Counted from the first letter of the stretch, positions 48,513-61,676 are shown. The stretch is DNA of 64,000 bases from Harmothoe impar (GCA_947462335.1 OX381713.1:23862381-23926380); one strand, 5' to 3'. Translations and numbers: made by a program. The notes: generated by a model from the letters alone, not told the origin.

Positions 48513-49169
48513 GTAAGTGTCTATATGAATGTGTATATTATTAGTAAATGTGTGAGGGAGAGGGTGAAGACATACGTGGTTGGGTTAAAGAGGGTTGGGA
48601 ATATGTCATGTTTATTTGACAATTTGAAATGAAAATTAGCTCAAACTCTAATCAGGTGGATATATAGAGGATGTTTGTCGGACGTCATTGTTTATGTTTT
48701 GTTGATTTTCAGTTGTGAATACAATTCACATGTTATACTACAGATAGATTCCTTTGGTAGACATAATTATGCATAGACTATGATAGAATGGAGGTACCGG
48801 TACATGTAAGATGAACATGTCCACAACTAACACCTGAGACGTATTTCAGCATAATATTAACATTTATTTTGTAAACAAAAGGATAATACAATTGCTACTA
48901 CACATATGTCCCTTGGTAATACAACTTGACGTCAATCCAAACAATGCCCCCCCCACCCCCTTCCCCACCCACGACCACCACCCACCATACCTGTCACAGT
49001 TGCACTGAATTACAAGTGCTTGTTGCATGACAACTGGTGTGAAGGCCATCAAATTTAATGCCATGTGAAGGGCATGCCTCCCTACGAGTACAACGTTTCC
49101 GTGACTTCTATAGATTAACTCCTTAATACCAGCAAATCAACCCCCGACCTCCTCCCAATCCGGGCATTA

Positions 49170-49400
49170 CATAAGGCACCGTCAGTACGCTTGCGCACCT
49201 GCTCAGCGATAACAATTCCGGTTCCGGTGGGAACGCTGGGGGTGTTTTCTGTGGCTACAAGCGGACCCCACCGCCCCTTTGCTGTGTCACGTGCGTCAAC
49301 GCGCCGAGCCGCTCCCCAAACAACGCCCGCGCAGCTGCTACTGCGCAACTTCCTTGCAATCCACTTCCGCTGCGCCCCAATCCCCCCAAATCTCACACAC
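49170..49400. other. intronic CpG islet with ETS-like sites
   Basis: CpG-dense sequence includes TTGCGCACC, AATTCCGGTTCCGG, TCACGTGCG (E-box) and CCACTTCCGCTGCG. Open frames on both strands here are compositional. Confidence 0.4.
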
Positions 49401-51010
49401 GCGAGAGGGGGATATAGATATAGCCCCTGCCCTATCGGCAGGATCTAAAAAGCGCTGGGGTACTCCGCACAAAGGGGCTTACACACAATTGCAGTAGTTT
49501 GCGACACGCGTTTACATCGTTTGAATCTCCCACACGTGGCTCTTTAGGATAGTTTCAAATATTGGTTTTACGTGAGGCGCAGCGTTTAATGGGTTCCTGG
49601 TGTGTTTACACTGAGACCCGCCGCTGGTTCCTTGGATGTTTTGGGGGTGGGGAGGGGCCTTTGAGGGGCTATATAGTCGTCTGGGCACCAGCAAATGTAG
49701 CACGTGGACAAATAGAAGCAATGTTGCAGCAGCAGCTTCGCTGGTTCTTGGACGGCGCCGCTAGGTATTGCTGGGTCGGTGAAATCTGCTGAGAACCAGC
49801 AGAAAGTTGAAATTGTCGTCTGCTATGGTTGCGTCAGTTGAGGAATGTTTCCGGTATGCTCAGGCATCGGTCTGGGACACTGCATGGTGGGTGTGCGTTA
49901 TGGCTAGGGAGGTGTGTTGGAGGTATGTAGGGTGAGAGTCTCTCGTCAATTTACTGCTCCATATACAAGTATAGACCACATCGGTGGCTTCCTCTCTCCC
50001 CATCTACCCCCAGGCTTTCCACCCCTTCTTCCTTCTTTCTACCTCTCTCCCATGCCTTCCCCCCTCACTCTCCTCTCTCTCAGTCCTCATCTGAAAAGGG
50101 TCCCGAAATCAGTTACCTCATTTTTTTCAAAACATTCCGAGGGGTCTATGCTGTCCTCAGTGCGTGCATGTCCTACAGTACCCAACTTTTTGGCCCTCCC
50201 TTATGCCACCCTCCTTTCTCAACCCCTCGCTACTTTTCTCTTTGTTTTGTTTTATTGATCATAACAAGTTTGCTATTCACCTCGTTGTCTACATCACTCT
50301 TCCACTCATCCAGACCCACCCACCACAAACACCCCACCACACCCCTTCCTAACCAAGGCTGCAGGCTGGTGGCGAGGTGGGCAACTAATGATATTTCTCT
50401 GTCAAGGATTTGTCGTCTGCCGATCGATTCCTGCCGCGCTAATTGGGACGTCATTAGTGAACAACAGCTCATTTGCATACTGATCACGTGATACTACTGA
50501 CAGCGTTCCCCCCGCGTTCCTGTTAGTCTATAAGAGAACGCTGGGTAGGGATGGACCCCTCACTTCTATATACACGAATAATGAGGTCTCTAGATGAAAG
50601 CTATGGCAGAGAGACAAGGGAAAAAGAGACAGCCCCAAGCTCAAAGGGAAGGCTTGTACATGGACGCTCCCCGGCTGTCTACAGTAGTGGAGAATCGGAG
50701 GGGGTTGTTACTTTATAGTTACTGGTAATAGGACTTATATCATAGAGCTAGGATCCGCTTTAAATGAGCTCAAACTGGAAGCCACAGGCGAAGCCACATT
50801 GTCGATGTAAGCCTGGCAGAAGCCTTGTCATCCCAATTTACTAATGTCAATCCCAAACCAACAGTACATTTCGACGCCACCTCCCACAATCCTCACCTAA
50901 ATTGCCTTTGTGTACAGAATAAAGGGAATAAGTTCTACCTCGACAGAATACATATTGATTCTTTCCTCGGCATACACTGGTAGTTCACAGGTAGGGGTCA
51001 GCCATCCTGA

Positions 51011-51113
51011 TATACATACACAGAAAAGTGATAGTCATTGTCGCTAAAACTACCTGACTCTCAGGTGAGGGTAGTTTTAGCGACAATGACTCTCACTTTT
51101 CTGTGTGTGTATA
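51011..51113. repeat. near-perfect hairpin, 44-bp arms with 15-nt loop
   Basis: The left arm (51011-51054) and right arm (51070-51113) are reverse complements at 42 of 44 positions; one of the two differences would still form a G-U pair in RNA. The shared core includes AGTCATTGTCGCTAAAACTA. The loop can form a small extra stem (ACCTGA/TCAGGT). It could be a young MITE, a snap-back duplication, or the template of a long double-stranded RNA hairpin. It is longer than a normal pre-miRNA stem. Confidence 0.9.
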
Positions 51114-52369
51114 CATGAAGCCATTCTTTCTGCATTCTTTCCCTCAACCTTCCAACTCGTCGTGTCGATACTCTGAGACAGACCCACTTTAGAATGTATC
51201 AAATAGAGCTTACAGCCGATAGTAATGGACTCGGTGTGAAAGTAAACGTGACTTGTGGGGAGGGACATATGTAGTAATTGAACCCTGCTGGTGACCACTC
51301 ACTCTACATGTCTCAGTGTCCACTGACCAGGGACATGGCACCTCCAGTGGGTGCCACTAGTCAACCCCACTCCTCACCCAATCAATTCCAGGAACATTCA
51401 CAAATGACATTACCTACATTTCCTCCCCCTCTTCAAGCAAACCCCCGACAGTATTTTGGGCAAATTGAAAGTATTTTGGGCAAATTGACCTATAGATAGA
51501 ATGTATGGCCCAGGTTACATTTCGGCATGTTCAACGCCAAATACGCTCACCCCCTAGCATGTGACATCAGTTATAATTTGTGATCGTTCCCTCCACTCGT
51601 CCACTTGTTAATATGTAGTCCACCCATACTTCCCACTTAGTGTTGACTCAAAGCCCTCAAAGAGAACTTCCAGATGAACTAACTAGTTAATGCATAGTAA
51701 TAAATTAAATAAAACTTGATCATACTCCTCTGGCCATCATCTATCGCCACTGTGGAACCTCTGTGAGACCTTGCCTATGTATAGCAGATCTGCTCCAGTC
51801 TCAAAATGAGAGGGACTTGGGACTTGAGGAATAATATAAATCGGGGAGAAGTGGGAGAAACTCAACTCCCAAAGGAGGTGTAGGGGGTGGCTACCTGATC
51901 CCTTACTGCCCACCACCTCCCCCTGACGGCACCAGGCCGCACTAACGTGAACCACATTGTGAGCAGCTCGGGTGCTGAGCTGCTCCCCTGTCTGTGTGTT
52001 AGTCCAGCCGTCGGTCTCTTCCCACACACAGGGAAGGGTCCTGAAAGTAGTAGGGAGGATTGACAGTGCCATATTGAGTCTGGTCTATTATACGTACAAT
52101 TATATCTCGTGAGAAGCTGGCATTGTCCTCGGTAACGTTGCTTGTTCCTGGTGTGTGTGTGTGGGGGGGGGGGGGGGGTGGTACCAGCCTAAATCTCGCG
52201 GAGTGTTCCGTGGTCAGAACCAATATGGCCGTGCATACCCACTGTGACCCAAACACCCGGGCCTAAACATCCAGTAGTTTTATCCATTATAATTAAACGG
52301 CGCTGGTAGACTCAAGACCTACAAAAATCAGAGAGGAGTATGGCAGGTGAATTGAGACCCTTATACACT

Positions 52370-53180
52370 GCCTCTCCGCCTGTCGCCGACAGCGCCCCCT
52401 GGCCGCTACAGAGCTGCGCGCGCAGCGGACGGCGTCTCGGTTGTTTGCTGAGAAAACTCTTGCCGTGTGGGAACCGAGCGATAATACAGCAAGGTGCCCG
52501 GTACCACGTGGGTCTGCTTGGCTGAGGAGATCATCTGAAGTCTGAAGAGGTTCTGAGCTGCTCATAGTTACTTAGAGTAGCTCAGAGTAGCACGTATGGC
52601 TTTGGAGCTGCTCATACCATCTTATTTTGAGCATATCGGAAAGCCTCTGAGTGACTCAGACACGATTTTTGTAAGCAATTCATTCATACTAGGACCCAGC
52701 CTTGGGAATTCGGGATTTCGACAACTAAATGCCTGTAAATCAATTTGGGCGCGGCCTAGCATAATCAGCTCATGTAGTAAAAATGAGGAGGGGAAATTGA
52801 AGGGGAATTATGAATCCAATGATTATAAAAAGATGACACATTAACCCCCTCAGGACTGCAACTACTGTCTGCTGGTTGCCTTGTTATCAGTCTCCCTCCT
52901 CACCTGCCTCACACACCCACTTTACCCATCCACACCTTGCCTTCCGGTTGGGCACCATCTGTCGGCCATCGCCGTTCGCCGCTGGTCGCTGGTTGGCGGC
53001 GCGGACAGAACTGGTACCTGTAGGTGTCGAGTCGCTGGTTCCGGCCTCCAGGGAGGTGTTGGTCCGCGCGCCGCACGTCACGTCATGTACGTCAAGGTAC
53101 CAGCGAAACACGTCAAATTCCAGCGAAAAGACCAACGAAAGGTGAGGACACGCCATCCACCAGCGAAACACACGCCGGAT
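52370..53180. other. two intronic CpG islets
   Basis: CpG-rich segments at 52370-52510 (CGCGCGCAGCGGACGGCG-like) and 52940-53180, the latter with repeated CCAGCGAAA(C/A) words (53099, 53119, 53160). Overlapping frames on both strands of the second do not match a known protein. Confidence 0.4.
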
Positions 53181-53638
53181 ACTGTTGCAGGCGCGCAAAG
53201 CATTTCGGGTATCCAGAATGCATTGCAACAGATGGTGCTGCAATGAAATGTGAGTTTGGGATAATTTCCGATAAGTGGGAGGGGATGGATAGGCGTGTTA
53301 TGGCTTTCACATGGATGTGATTCTGAAAGGTCTATGGATTGAATGTACATGTAGGACACTTACGTGGCTATAACCTACTTCTTTGGCATGGTTCTCCACT
53401 TTAAAACATGAGAATATCTGCGCTAAAGAAAGTCTGCATGGCATTGAATTCTTCACAATTATAACTAGGTCCGAGCCAAGATCACCTACTAACCCCTCCG
53501 ATGTTGTCTCCTTCCGGTCGCGCATGTGCGGTTTAATTCATGCCTCTGCCAGTGACAATATGGCGGCCACTCTGTCTTCAGAGTTAATTAGAATGTGACT
53601 TAAAAACAAAGACGGTATCCTGCGGTAGTGAAGCTTAA

Positions 53639-53862
53639 CTCTGTAAGGGCCATACGTCCACTGTGCCTTTTATCGCCATGATGCTTGAATGCAGCCCTGG
53701 CGAGTAACTCGGCAGTGCTGTACCATTAACCTAGGGGGTTGATACACTTCCGGAAGGTCGGCATGCTGCATGAATTCAGATCTATAGCGAGTTCCTCATG
53801 CATCAATGCATGATGACGACCAAGGGCATAATGCATTAAATCACTCTGCGGCCCTTAAAGGG
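53639..53862. mobile_element. piggyBac-type MITE, copy F (224 bp)
   Basis: TTAA (53635-53638) lies on the left and TTGA (53863-53866) on the right. The left end CTCTGTAAGGGCC and the right end CACTCTGCGGCCCTTAAAGGG are inverse forms of the family terminus. The core GGGGGTTGATACACTTCCGG and AGGTCGGCATGCTGCATG is present. This and the 6005-6195 copy are the most complete copies. Confidence 0.75.
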
Positions 53863-54422
53863 TTGACAAGGCCCCAGGCTGCATGGTTGGTGTGAGATGA
53901 GGTCGTGATATAGAGAGGGGTGAGCCGATAGGAGGCACAGAGAACTCGACCACTGCTTATCTCAAGATATATTGTTCTTGTTAAATAAGTTGACACATTC
54001 CTTACTTTGACAAATGAAGGTATCAAGGACCTCCTCTGGGTCATGGTCTCATCCCCTCAGACATTACCCAGACAGGAAGCTGCAATCCAATGTCTCATTT
54101 TAAAGAAAGGAGAGGGAATGATGGTTTCCACATATTTACACATTATAATGCTTCCAAGGCGTCAGAGTATCATTATTATATCACCACCAAATACACCCAG
54201 GACTAGAAATTTTGTGGCCTATAAAGTGGAACATTTTTACACTATCTAATTTTAGTTCCCAGATTCGCCCACCATTGTGTGTGTAAATTCAGGAATTATA
54301 CTTGTGTCCAACAATGAGGCCTCTTACCCGATATGTTACCTACACCCCTCTCTTCAGATTACACAATGTACAAAGTGACAAAAGCCATCTGTGAGTGGAA
54401 GACTTGACCTTTAGCATGCTAA

Positions 54423-54707
54423 GGCCAAAAAAAAAAAAAGGTTTGTTTCCGGTCACCCGACCGGGTCTAGCAAAACAGGGCCGGGTCCCCCTCTTTTTTT
54501 CTCTTTTTCAAATTTTTCCCTACATACCAGTTTTTACGGTTTGTAAACCGGATAATTTTTAAGGATTTTAGAGGAAGAACGCTAAAAATAGGCCTAAAAT
54601 GAGAAAATTAAAAAATTAAAAAAAAAAAAAATAAATAAAAATCCGACCGGCCGGGTCTGGGTTGTTTGACCATGTTACCGGAAACCAACCTTTTTTTTTA
54701 TTTGGCC
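54423..54707. mobile_element. PIF/Harbinger-type MITE (285 bp)
   Basis: Terminal inverted repeats of about 30 bp start GGCCAAA, then an A-run, then AAGGTTTGTTTCCGGT on the left; the right arm is the inverse (ACCGGAAACCAACCTT, T-run, TTTGGCC). TAA flanks both sides (54420-54422 and 54708-54710), the three-base target duplication typical of Harbinger elements. The inside is AT-rich with GACCGGGTCTAG and GCCGGGTCTGGG as internal symmetric words. There is no transposase. Confidence 0.8.
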
Positions 54708-57319
54708 TAATTCACCATATCTAACCGGCGGTCTATAGACAGTGGCAATACTATGTAGTTCCCCCTTTTTCGCGGAATTCTATATGAGAACATAACATTG
54801 CAGATACAATGTCCATGCTATTTGCCAGGGTGACATTGAATATAATATAGTTATCAAAGAATGGATAGAGACACATGAAAGATAACAAAAAAAAACTAGG
54901 TAATAACACTCTAAAGGGAGTGTGCAATGGCTACATCAATGAATAATCAATTAACAAATCAATTAATCAATCAAGTACAAAGGATAATGATGTAGTCAAA
55001 GTCTGGCGAAAGCTTGGTTAGGCACCGCAATATGCTATGAAGACAGGAATGGGAGCACACCAAACTAATCAATCAGATAATACATTCAATGAACAGATTT
55101 CCATCCGCCACCCCCCCCCCCCCCCCCCCACCCGCTCCCAAACACCCCCAGACCACAACAGCTTGACTTTGCCAATAAACTCATAATTACGGGGGATTAG
55201 TTGGGAGGGGCCGAAATTATAATCATAATGAAATTAGCCCGAATTGGCTCTAATGCGCTCAGTGCTGGGGCTGCTATTACTGCAGGAGATAATCGGCCAC
55301 AAATCGGCTCTTCTGGATGTGTGTGTGTGGGGGGGGGCAGGTTGTTGAGCATTAGGCATGGGTGAGTAGAGCAGAGTGTGTAGGTCTACGTGGTGTGGGG
55401 GTGTTTGGGAGGCTGAGGGTATAAGGTGGGCAGGTGCCTGGGATGGTTTGTTGTAGATTGCAGACTATAGATTTAGCAAATATAACACAAGACAGTCATG
55501 TCCAAAGCGTATACTTATACAACTTTAAAACAATGTCAATATTCATAATAAAACATCGTATAGGAGTCTCGGGGTAGATACTTTAGATACAACATGAAAA
55601 TTGATCTGGGTTGATTGCATAATGTCATATTTATGAAGCACACACTTGACAGTCACAACTTGTTCATTCAGGGATAACATTGCTGCGTGTAAACCCTTTG
55701 CAGTAAATCGGTCTGACTGTCGTGCAACCCATTTTCGTAAAAAGATACGTCACAAGCTGTGCCGCGTCTGCGCACTGGGCCCCACACGACGTGCATGACG
55801 GGACGGGTGTAAGTTTACTGAAAGAACATGAACCTGGTGGTACAAAACGGTACCAGAAGGACGCAAGGTGTGATAGGGGAGCTGGGCAGGGGGGATGGGG
55901 ACAGTTGGTATCCCTCTGATATGTCAAAGTGACGTTCTACCATTGTAATGTTCTCAGAGACCTCACACCTTACATTTCTGAGAATGGTAAGATGGGAAGG
56001 AGGAGACTTGAAGAGAAGAAAAAATTGATGTTTTGAAATACATCATGCTAAAGAAGCGCAGCCCAATGTTGTCTTTCTTTATCTACAGATGCGAAAGGTT
56101 CTCTCACCATTCTCATGTTCTGGAGTACCCGGCTTGTTGAGGAGACTGGAAAATCAAAGCACAAATGAAAGCGATTTGTCTAGAATGGTTACCCTCCGAG
56201 GCAAATAGCATTGGTTGTTTGCAAAACGTCAGTGCTACATTGTATTATACAGTTCATTAGTTCTACCGTTACGATTAGGCTTTCGTCTATCAAATAGCAT
56301 CACAGTCCAGTTTATATTGATCGTCTCATTTACAACAACAGCTACCCTTACAAGAGCAGGAAATATAGTATCCAGTTCCAGGTATGTGTCAGCCAGATTG
56401 TTGAATTCCTGAGACACAAAGACGATTAAAACTGTGGGTTTTCCATCCCACCCACCTGTCACACACAGAGCAGATTCCAGACAAATCTCAGTCTCTGGGG
56501 AAGGCAGATTAGAGTGATTTTAATTAGGGAAGAGGGTTAGAAGGGTGGGGTGCTGGAAGGTGTGTGTGTGGGTCAATACCCCTTCTCTTCCCTCTCACTC
56601 ACATATATTATGTACAACTTGACAAGTATTCTGCTTCAGTACTGACTTATTGGTCAGTCACATTATAATATTATATAATTATTAAGAGGTCAGCATGTCA
56701 TTCATAGATAGTGTGAAATATGGACGTAACTTCGTCGTATATGGGTATATAATTGTGCCTTGGGGTGTTGGAGAGTCAACAATGGTCAATGAGCAATCTC
56801 AGCATCTCATCTAATCCACCCACGCGACTTGCACATGCGCAGAAGCAACTTAGCATTTAGTACGTGATACTACGGTAGGCTTATGTGTCTTTGTGTAAGC
56901 GAGTTGGGATCGGGGGGGGGGGGTTTATAAGATGGGGGGGGGGGCGGCGGCTGTTCCTTTTATTCATATTTGTGTGGGGCGGGAAGTTGGTGTGCTCCAT
57001 GACATGCATGACGCTGCTCTAGTGTGTTAACACCCATATTGAATTGATTTTATTTAAACCCAATTTTCATTTGAAGGTGTGAAGCAAGCCTTGACTAATT
57101 CCAAACACGTGCGGAGTGATTAATAACCACCACCCTACTCTTTGTACTGTAGTTCCGGATTTACATTGTTAACACAACAACAAGCCCATATCCTAACGCA
57201 CCAGGGGTGTTGGGGACTTCTTTTTGATGTCCATGAACACCTTGAGTTCTTCGTCCCATGATATGCCTTGGACATAATCGATTAAGTCCATGAAATTTAA
57301 AATTGTAGTATCGCCATGA

Positions 57320-57760
57320 CCGAGTCAGTTGGGCAGAGTCATTACTGCGCATGCGCTGTTGACTGGGCGCGTGCGCAATGGGACGCTGGGCATTCTGTGA
57401 GGGTAATGGGCGATAATAGGGAGTGTGGACGATAATAGAGGGAGTTGGAGAATTGTCGTCTGCCCAGCTCTCCACCCACCAGCTGCAGCCATTATTTTTA
57501 GCGCCCTTTTTTATGCCGACCCTCGACGTTCATGTACTCATATCTCACGCCCCATTGGACTGGTCGGGTCCACCCCCTCACTCGACCCCCAGCCCCCTCC
57601 CCCTCCTCCCTTTTCCTTCCTCTCTCTCACTGCTGCCTCTCGGAACTGGAAACTGGAACTGAAAGAACCAGCAGAAACCCCGTCGCGCAACGCGAGATCA
57701 CGCCAACGGCGCGATTTCGCGAGAGCGCTACCCGAAACAGAGGCCCCTTTGGTGGTGGGG
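57320..57760. other. intronic CpG islet with two NRF1-type sites
   Basis: GCGCATGCGC (57347-57356) and GCGCGTGCGC (57367-57376) lie 10 bp apart, and AATTGTCGTCTGC follows at 57451-57463. A CpG-dense part continues to about 57740. Several overlapping frames cross it on both strands, none protein-like. Of all islets here it most resembles an active promoter. Confidence 0.45.
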
Positions 57761-60700
57761 AAATGGTTGAAGGGAGAAGGCAGGCAGAAGCAGTTGATGA
57801 GAGGGGAGATGGGGGCTGCCCCCGACGCTCCTTTCAACGTGGATTCTTTTTCGGCACAAGCCGTGCGCAATGTGGGCATTGTCTGTGGAACAACGGCCCA
57901 GCCTGCCTGGCCACAGGGGTCTTTGGCGTTGGGGGGGGGGGGGTAGGAGTGAGTGAGGGCAGAGGGAGGGGGGAGGTTGGGCACACAAGCTGTCTGCTGG
58001 CATTGAGTAAAATCACTCGATCACAAAGTTTTCATTCTCTTTCAGGGGAGCTAGGTGGGGTGTAGGTGTCAGCGCGCAATGCATTGTGGGGCCTGGGACG
58101 GGTATAGGCCTTCTCCATTTCAAACAGTGAGGGGGAGTAGAGCACAGAGATAAGGTGGGAGAGTGGGTGGGAGGGGTAGAATTAGATGTGTGTGAGGTGA
58201 GGCACATGCACATGCAAGAGGGGGATATACTACCTCTTTCTAGTTGGCATATTCCCCTTAACATTGAGGTCATATTTTACGAAAATGGGGAATGTATGCT
58301 CAACAAAATTACATGCGAGTTCTGGTCGCTTCTTACATAGAAACTGTAAAGGCAGGGGGGAATGCATTTTATGGAAATGGTATTTATAGGAATACCTGTG
58401 GGAGGGGCAGGTATGTAGGGGGAGGAGACCAGGTCATAGGGTTAGGCAGCTGCTCACTGAATCCACTGCCACCTAGTGTCAACTCACCACACTAGAACAC
58501 AAGACCCCTCAACGGAATCAGCCCTACCCGACCTCTTGTAACAGACAACCACCCCTCCCCTATCATATCCCCCATACCCACCCTATCGTACCTCACTTCA
58601 CAGACCCTCCATCCCCTAACCCAGTCAAGAGACACCCACTCACTTCACAGAGAGACGTGTACTCCCATGCAGAACTCCCCCGACCGTTTAAAAAAACGAT
58701 AGATGTAGAATGGGATTTGGAGAGGGGCTAAAAATGTAGGAGGAATTGAGATGGGGTTGGGTGGGTGGGAGAAAATAAAAGAATAAAGGAGAATAGGAAA
58801 ATAGAGCCAGTGGTTATAGACTGAAGAAGGGGCCTAACCCCCTCTGCTTCGAGGGGGGAAACAATGTCATTGAGATGTCTGTTGAGGGTCCTAGAGGGAG
58901 TTTGGTAGGTGGATAAGGGGTGAGGAGGGAAAAGGGGGTAGCTCAACTGTTAGTCCAGTGACAGCTGTCAAGCAAAGGGACATAGACCCATCCTCCTGGC
59001 TTAGGGGTCTATACAGGGGTGGAGGCTGGAAGGGGAGGTGGGGGGGGGGGGGGGGTTACAGAAGAGGGTGTAGAGGAGCTCTAGGCCTATTGATGAGACT
59101 GAAATCCCTGTTCAGTAACGTGAGAGACATATGCTCAGTTACTACAAGGCTTTGTTGAGCCCTCAATGCTGTGGGTACCTGAAATAGCAGTATGTGCGGG
59201 GGATAGTATAACACTGTGTTAGTGTAGCTATGGCTACAGTAACGTATACATTTACAGAGGCTATGTTTATAGTGGCACAATGAAAGACACGTGATTTAAA
59301 ATTAAAAGTTTTAGTTCCATATTATACAAAATAACCAACAATGGATACGATTTTGTGAGCTTAGAGATTTTTAATTGAAGTGTCTTCATCATTCCAAAAG
59401 CATGAACTCCTATATCAAATAGTAAAGATAAATAGAAGCATACTTTAGCAAGTAGGACCCTTGACTTCCTATATAAAGCAAGTAGATAAGCTCCATTGTA
59501 ATGAATTCTTTGGGTGCCTGGTAGCAAATCCATGTCATACATTTGTAAGAGTACCCAAAAGATCCACCATACCTGTGAGAAAGTTTGCAGCTTATGTATG
59601 TGACCAGAGCTGGATATGTAATACGGCAGGGATGCCATTTAGGACACTTTCACACTACAACAATGAACTATTGTTGGTGTTGTGTACGATGAAGTATGCC
59701 CATCATAATACGTGTGAGAATCTAGGGCCCCCACTGACCAAGTGCATCAATAGATAATAATATACAAAGGAATACCCTATATAAAATACACAGAAAGAGA
59801 GAATAAGCAGCAAACACTAGATACAGGTGAGAAGGTATGCAATAGAAAAAGTAGCAATAGTAAAGCTATACCACAGAGAACATTTGGGGGATTGGGAAAT
59901 ATGTAATAGAACTTTAACAATAGACAATGGTAGATAATACACAGTGGGAGAATAGGCAGTACAAAATGGATAAATGTGCACAGGTGAGAAATGTGAAAGT
60001 CGTGAGAATATATGTGAGGTATGTGTCCATCTCTCCAGCCCACCCCTCCACCATTCCAGACCACCACAGGTACCTAAAACCACAAGCCAACACTAAAGCG
60101 CCTTACAGGAAGCCACATTTAGGTCCCTACTGTATGCTCCGTCGTTCTCACGTTTACACTGCTACCCACAAGGACTAGAGGGGATAAGCAAACAGCACAC
60201 CAGGATCAGCGGATTTAGGGTTTTTAATCCTGACCCCCTCCTGTCAACCCCAAGGGGTACATAGGAGGGTGGTAACAACCCCCCCCCCCCCCGCCTCCCC
60301 CTCCCCAGCTCCCCATCCCCCTTAGGCCAGAAATCACAGTGTGTTTCAGGTTTAAGATGATCTAGTAGGGTTGTAAAAGTTATGAGAACATTTTAGAAAA
60401 TGTTCAAAATATAAGCACGGTTTAAATACTGATAGAAAATAATAATTATTTTTCAAAAAAAATATTCGCATAGGAAGTAGTTGGAATAAATCCTGTCCCA
60501 TAGGCTTTGGTTTCAACTGAAAAGGTTATGCCACAATTTCCCTAAAAATTCAAAACATTGACATAAAATGAAAAGGTTAAGGCGCAATCTGAGTTTGCTA
60601 CAGGTACAATCAGGGTACAAGAACCGAACCTATTCTGTAAACTTGAATGTGAGGGCTACATAGGGTGGGATTAACCCCCATGCCCCATCCCTGTGTACCC

Positions 60701-61165
60701 TCCCTCCCACCACACACTTAACATCTTGAGTAGCAGGGGTTTAGGGTTAAGGTATGTTGTTTGTTTGTTTGGTGTGAAGGTAGAGAGGTAGGAAATGGCC
60801 AGTGGATGGTGTTGTATCTTGTGTAAAGGGGGATGTATTTGTTATAGACTCCGGTACAGGTGGGGATCTAAGCACCGGCAAGCACCTGGGAGACCCTGGT
60901 GGGAGGGGGAATGTTTGTAGGGGAATGGAGAGCTTGTTTTACTCCTTAATCTTCACACAGCACTAGGTAGGACCAAATAAGAGTAGAAAATCATATACCC
61001 ATGTGTAGCTACAAACTGGCACTCTATACTAATACCATTTAAGCTACTCTACTTTTGTCTTGGTCGGTCCCTGGATGAGACCATTCCGTTTTCCTGTGGT
61101 GGACCAAACTATTGTCCACCTATATATAACAATAAAATACCCTTGACCAAACCCTGGATTGTAAA

Positions 61166-61440
61166 TCTATGAGATCACATCCAAGTCTATACCTCAAACT
61201 GATTCAACCAGAATTCCTTACCACTTAAGGTCTACATTTTTCATGATATGATAGAAACTTGATCAACTCTAAATATGCCCTTGCCTATCCCCTGGATACC
61301 AGAGAATGTATGTCTATGAGATCACACTTTAGCGTCTGGTCTCTTGGTGGTCTAAAGTCTATATTTTTGATGACATAACCAGGGGACTTCTGACCAATCC
61401 CTGGATCAGCCTAGGTTTCTGTCTATAAGATCACACTTCA
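61166..61440. repeat. degenerate repeat with TCTATGAGATCACA word
   Basis: TCTAT(G/A)AGATCACA occurs at 61166, 61313 and 61422, each preceded within about 40 bp by CCCTGGAT. Spacing is uneven (147 and 109 bp), so it is a decayed tandem repeat rather than a clean array. Confidence 0.6.
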
Positions 61441-61527
61441 GTCCCTACACCCATGTTAGTGATCTAACCCAGCATTCTTTACACTACTTTAGATGGTTTT
61501 AAGCCTCCCTGGTTAGACCCCCTCATT

Positions 61528-61676
61528 ACCTGCCTAGGTGTTTTCACACCTCCCACTCCACATACCTGAACCTACCTGAGCCTAAGGTGAGAGGCTGACC
61601 ACTGGTCACCCACCTGTAGGTTACCTGTAGGCTCCTGTAACCTACCTGTAACACCTGGTAACTGATCTCCACCTGT
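61528..61676. promoter_or_regulatory. cluster of ACCTG (E2-box type) words
   Basis: ACCTG occurs at 61528, 61564, 61574, 61612, 61623, 61644, 61653 and 61671, many as TACCTG or CACCTG, which are Snail/ZEB-type E2 boxes. Some copies share TACCTGTAGG, so local duplication may explain part of it. Confidence 0.4.

Noticed and set aside
52876..53246. Overlapping frames of about 90-120 codons on both strands
   Set aside because: Simultaneous open frames on both strands in a CpG islet with no recognisable domain; not supportable as a gene.
57425..58065. Overlapping 148-177 codon frames on both strands
   Set aside because: All frames are open because of the CpG/Pro-rich composition of the islet; no family resemblance.
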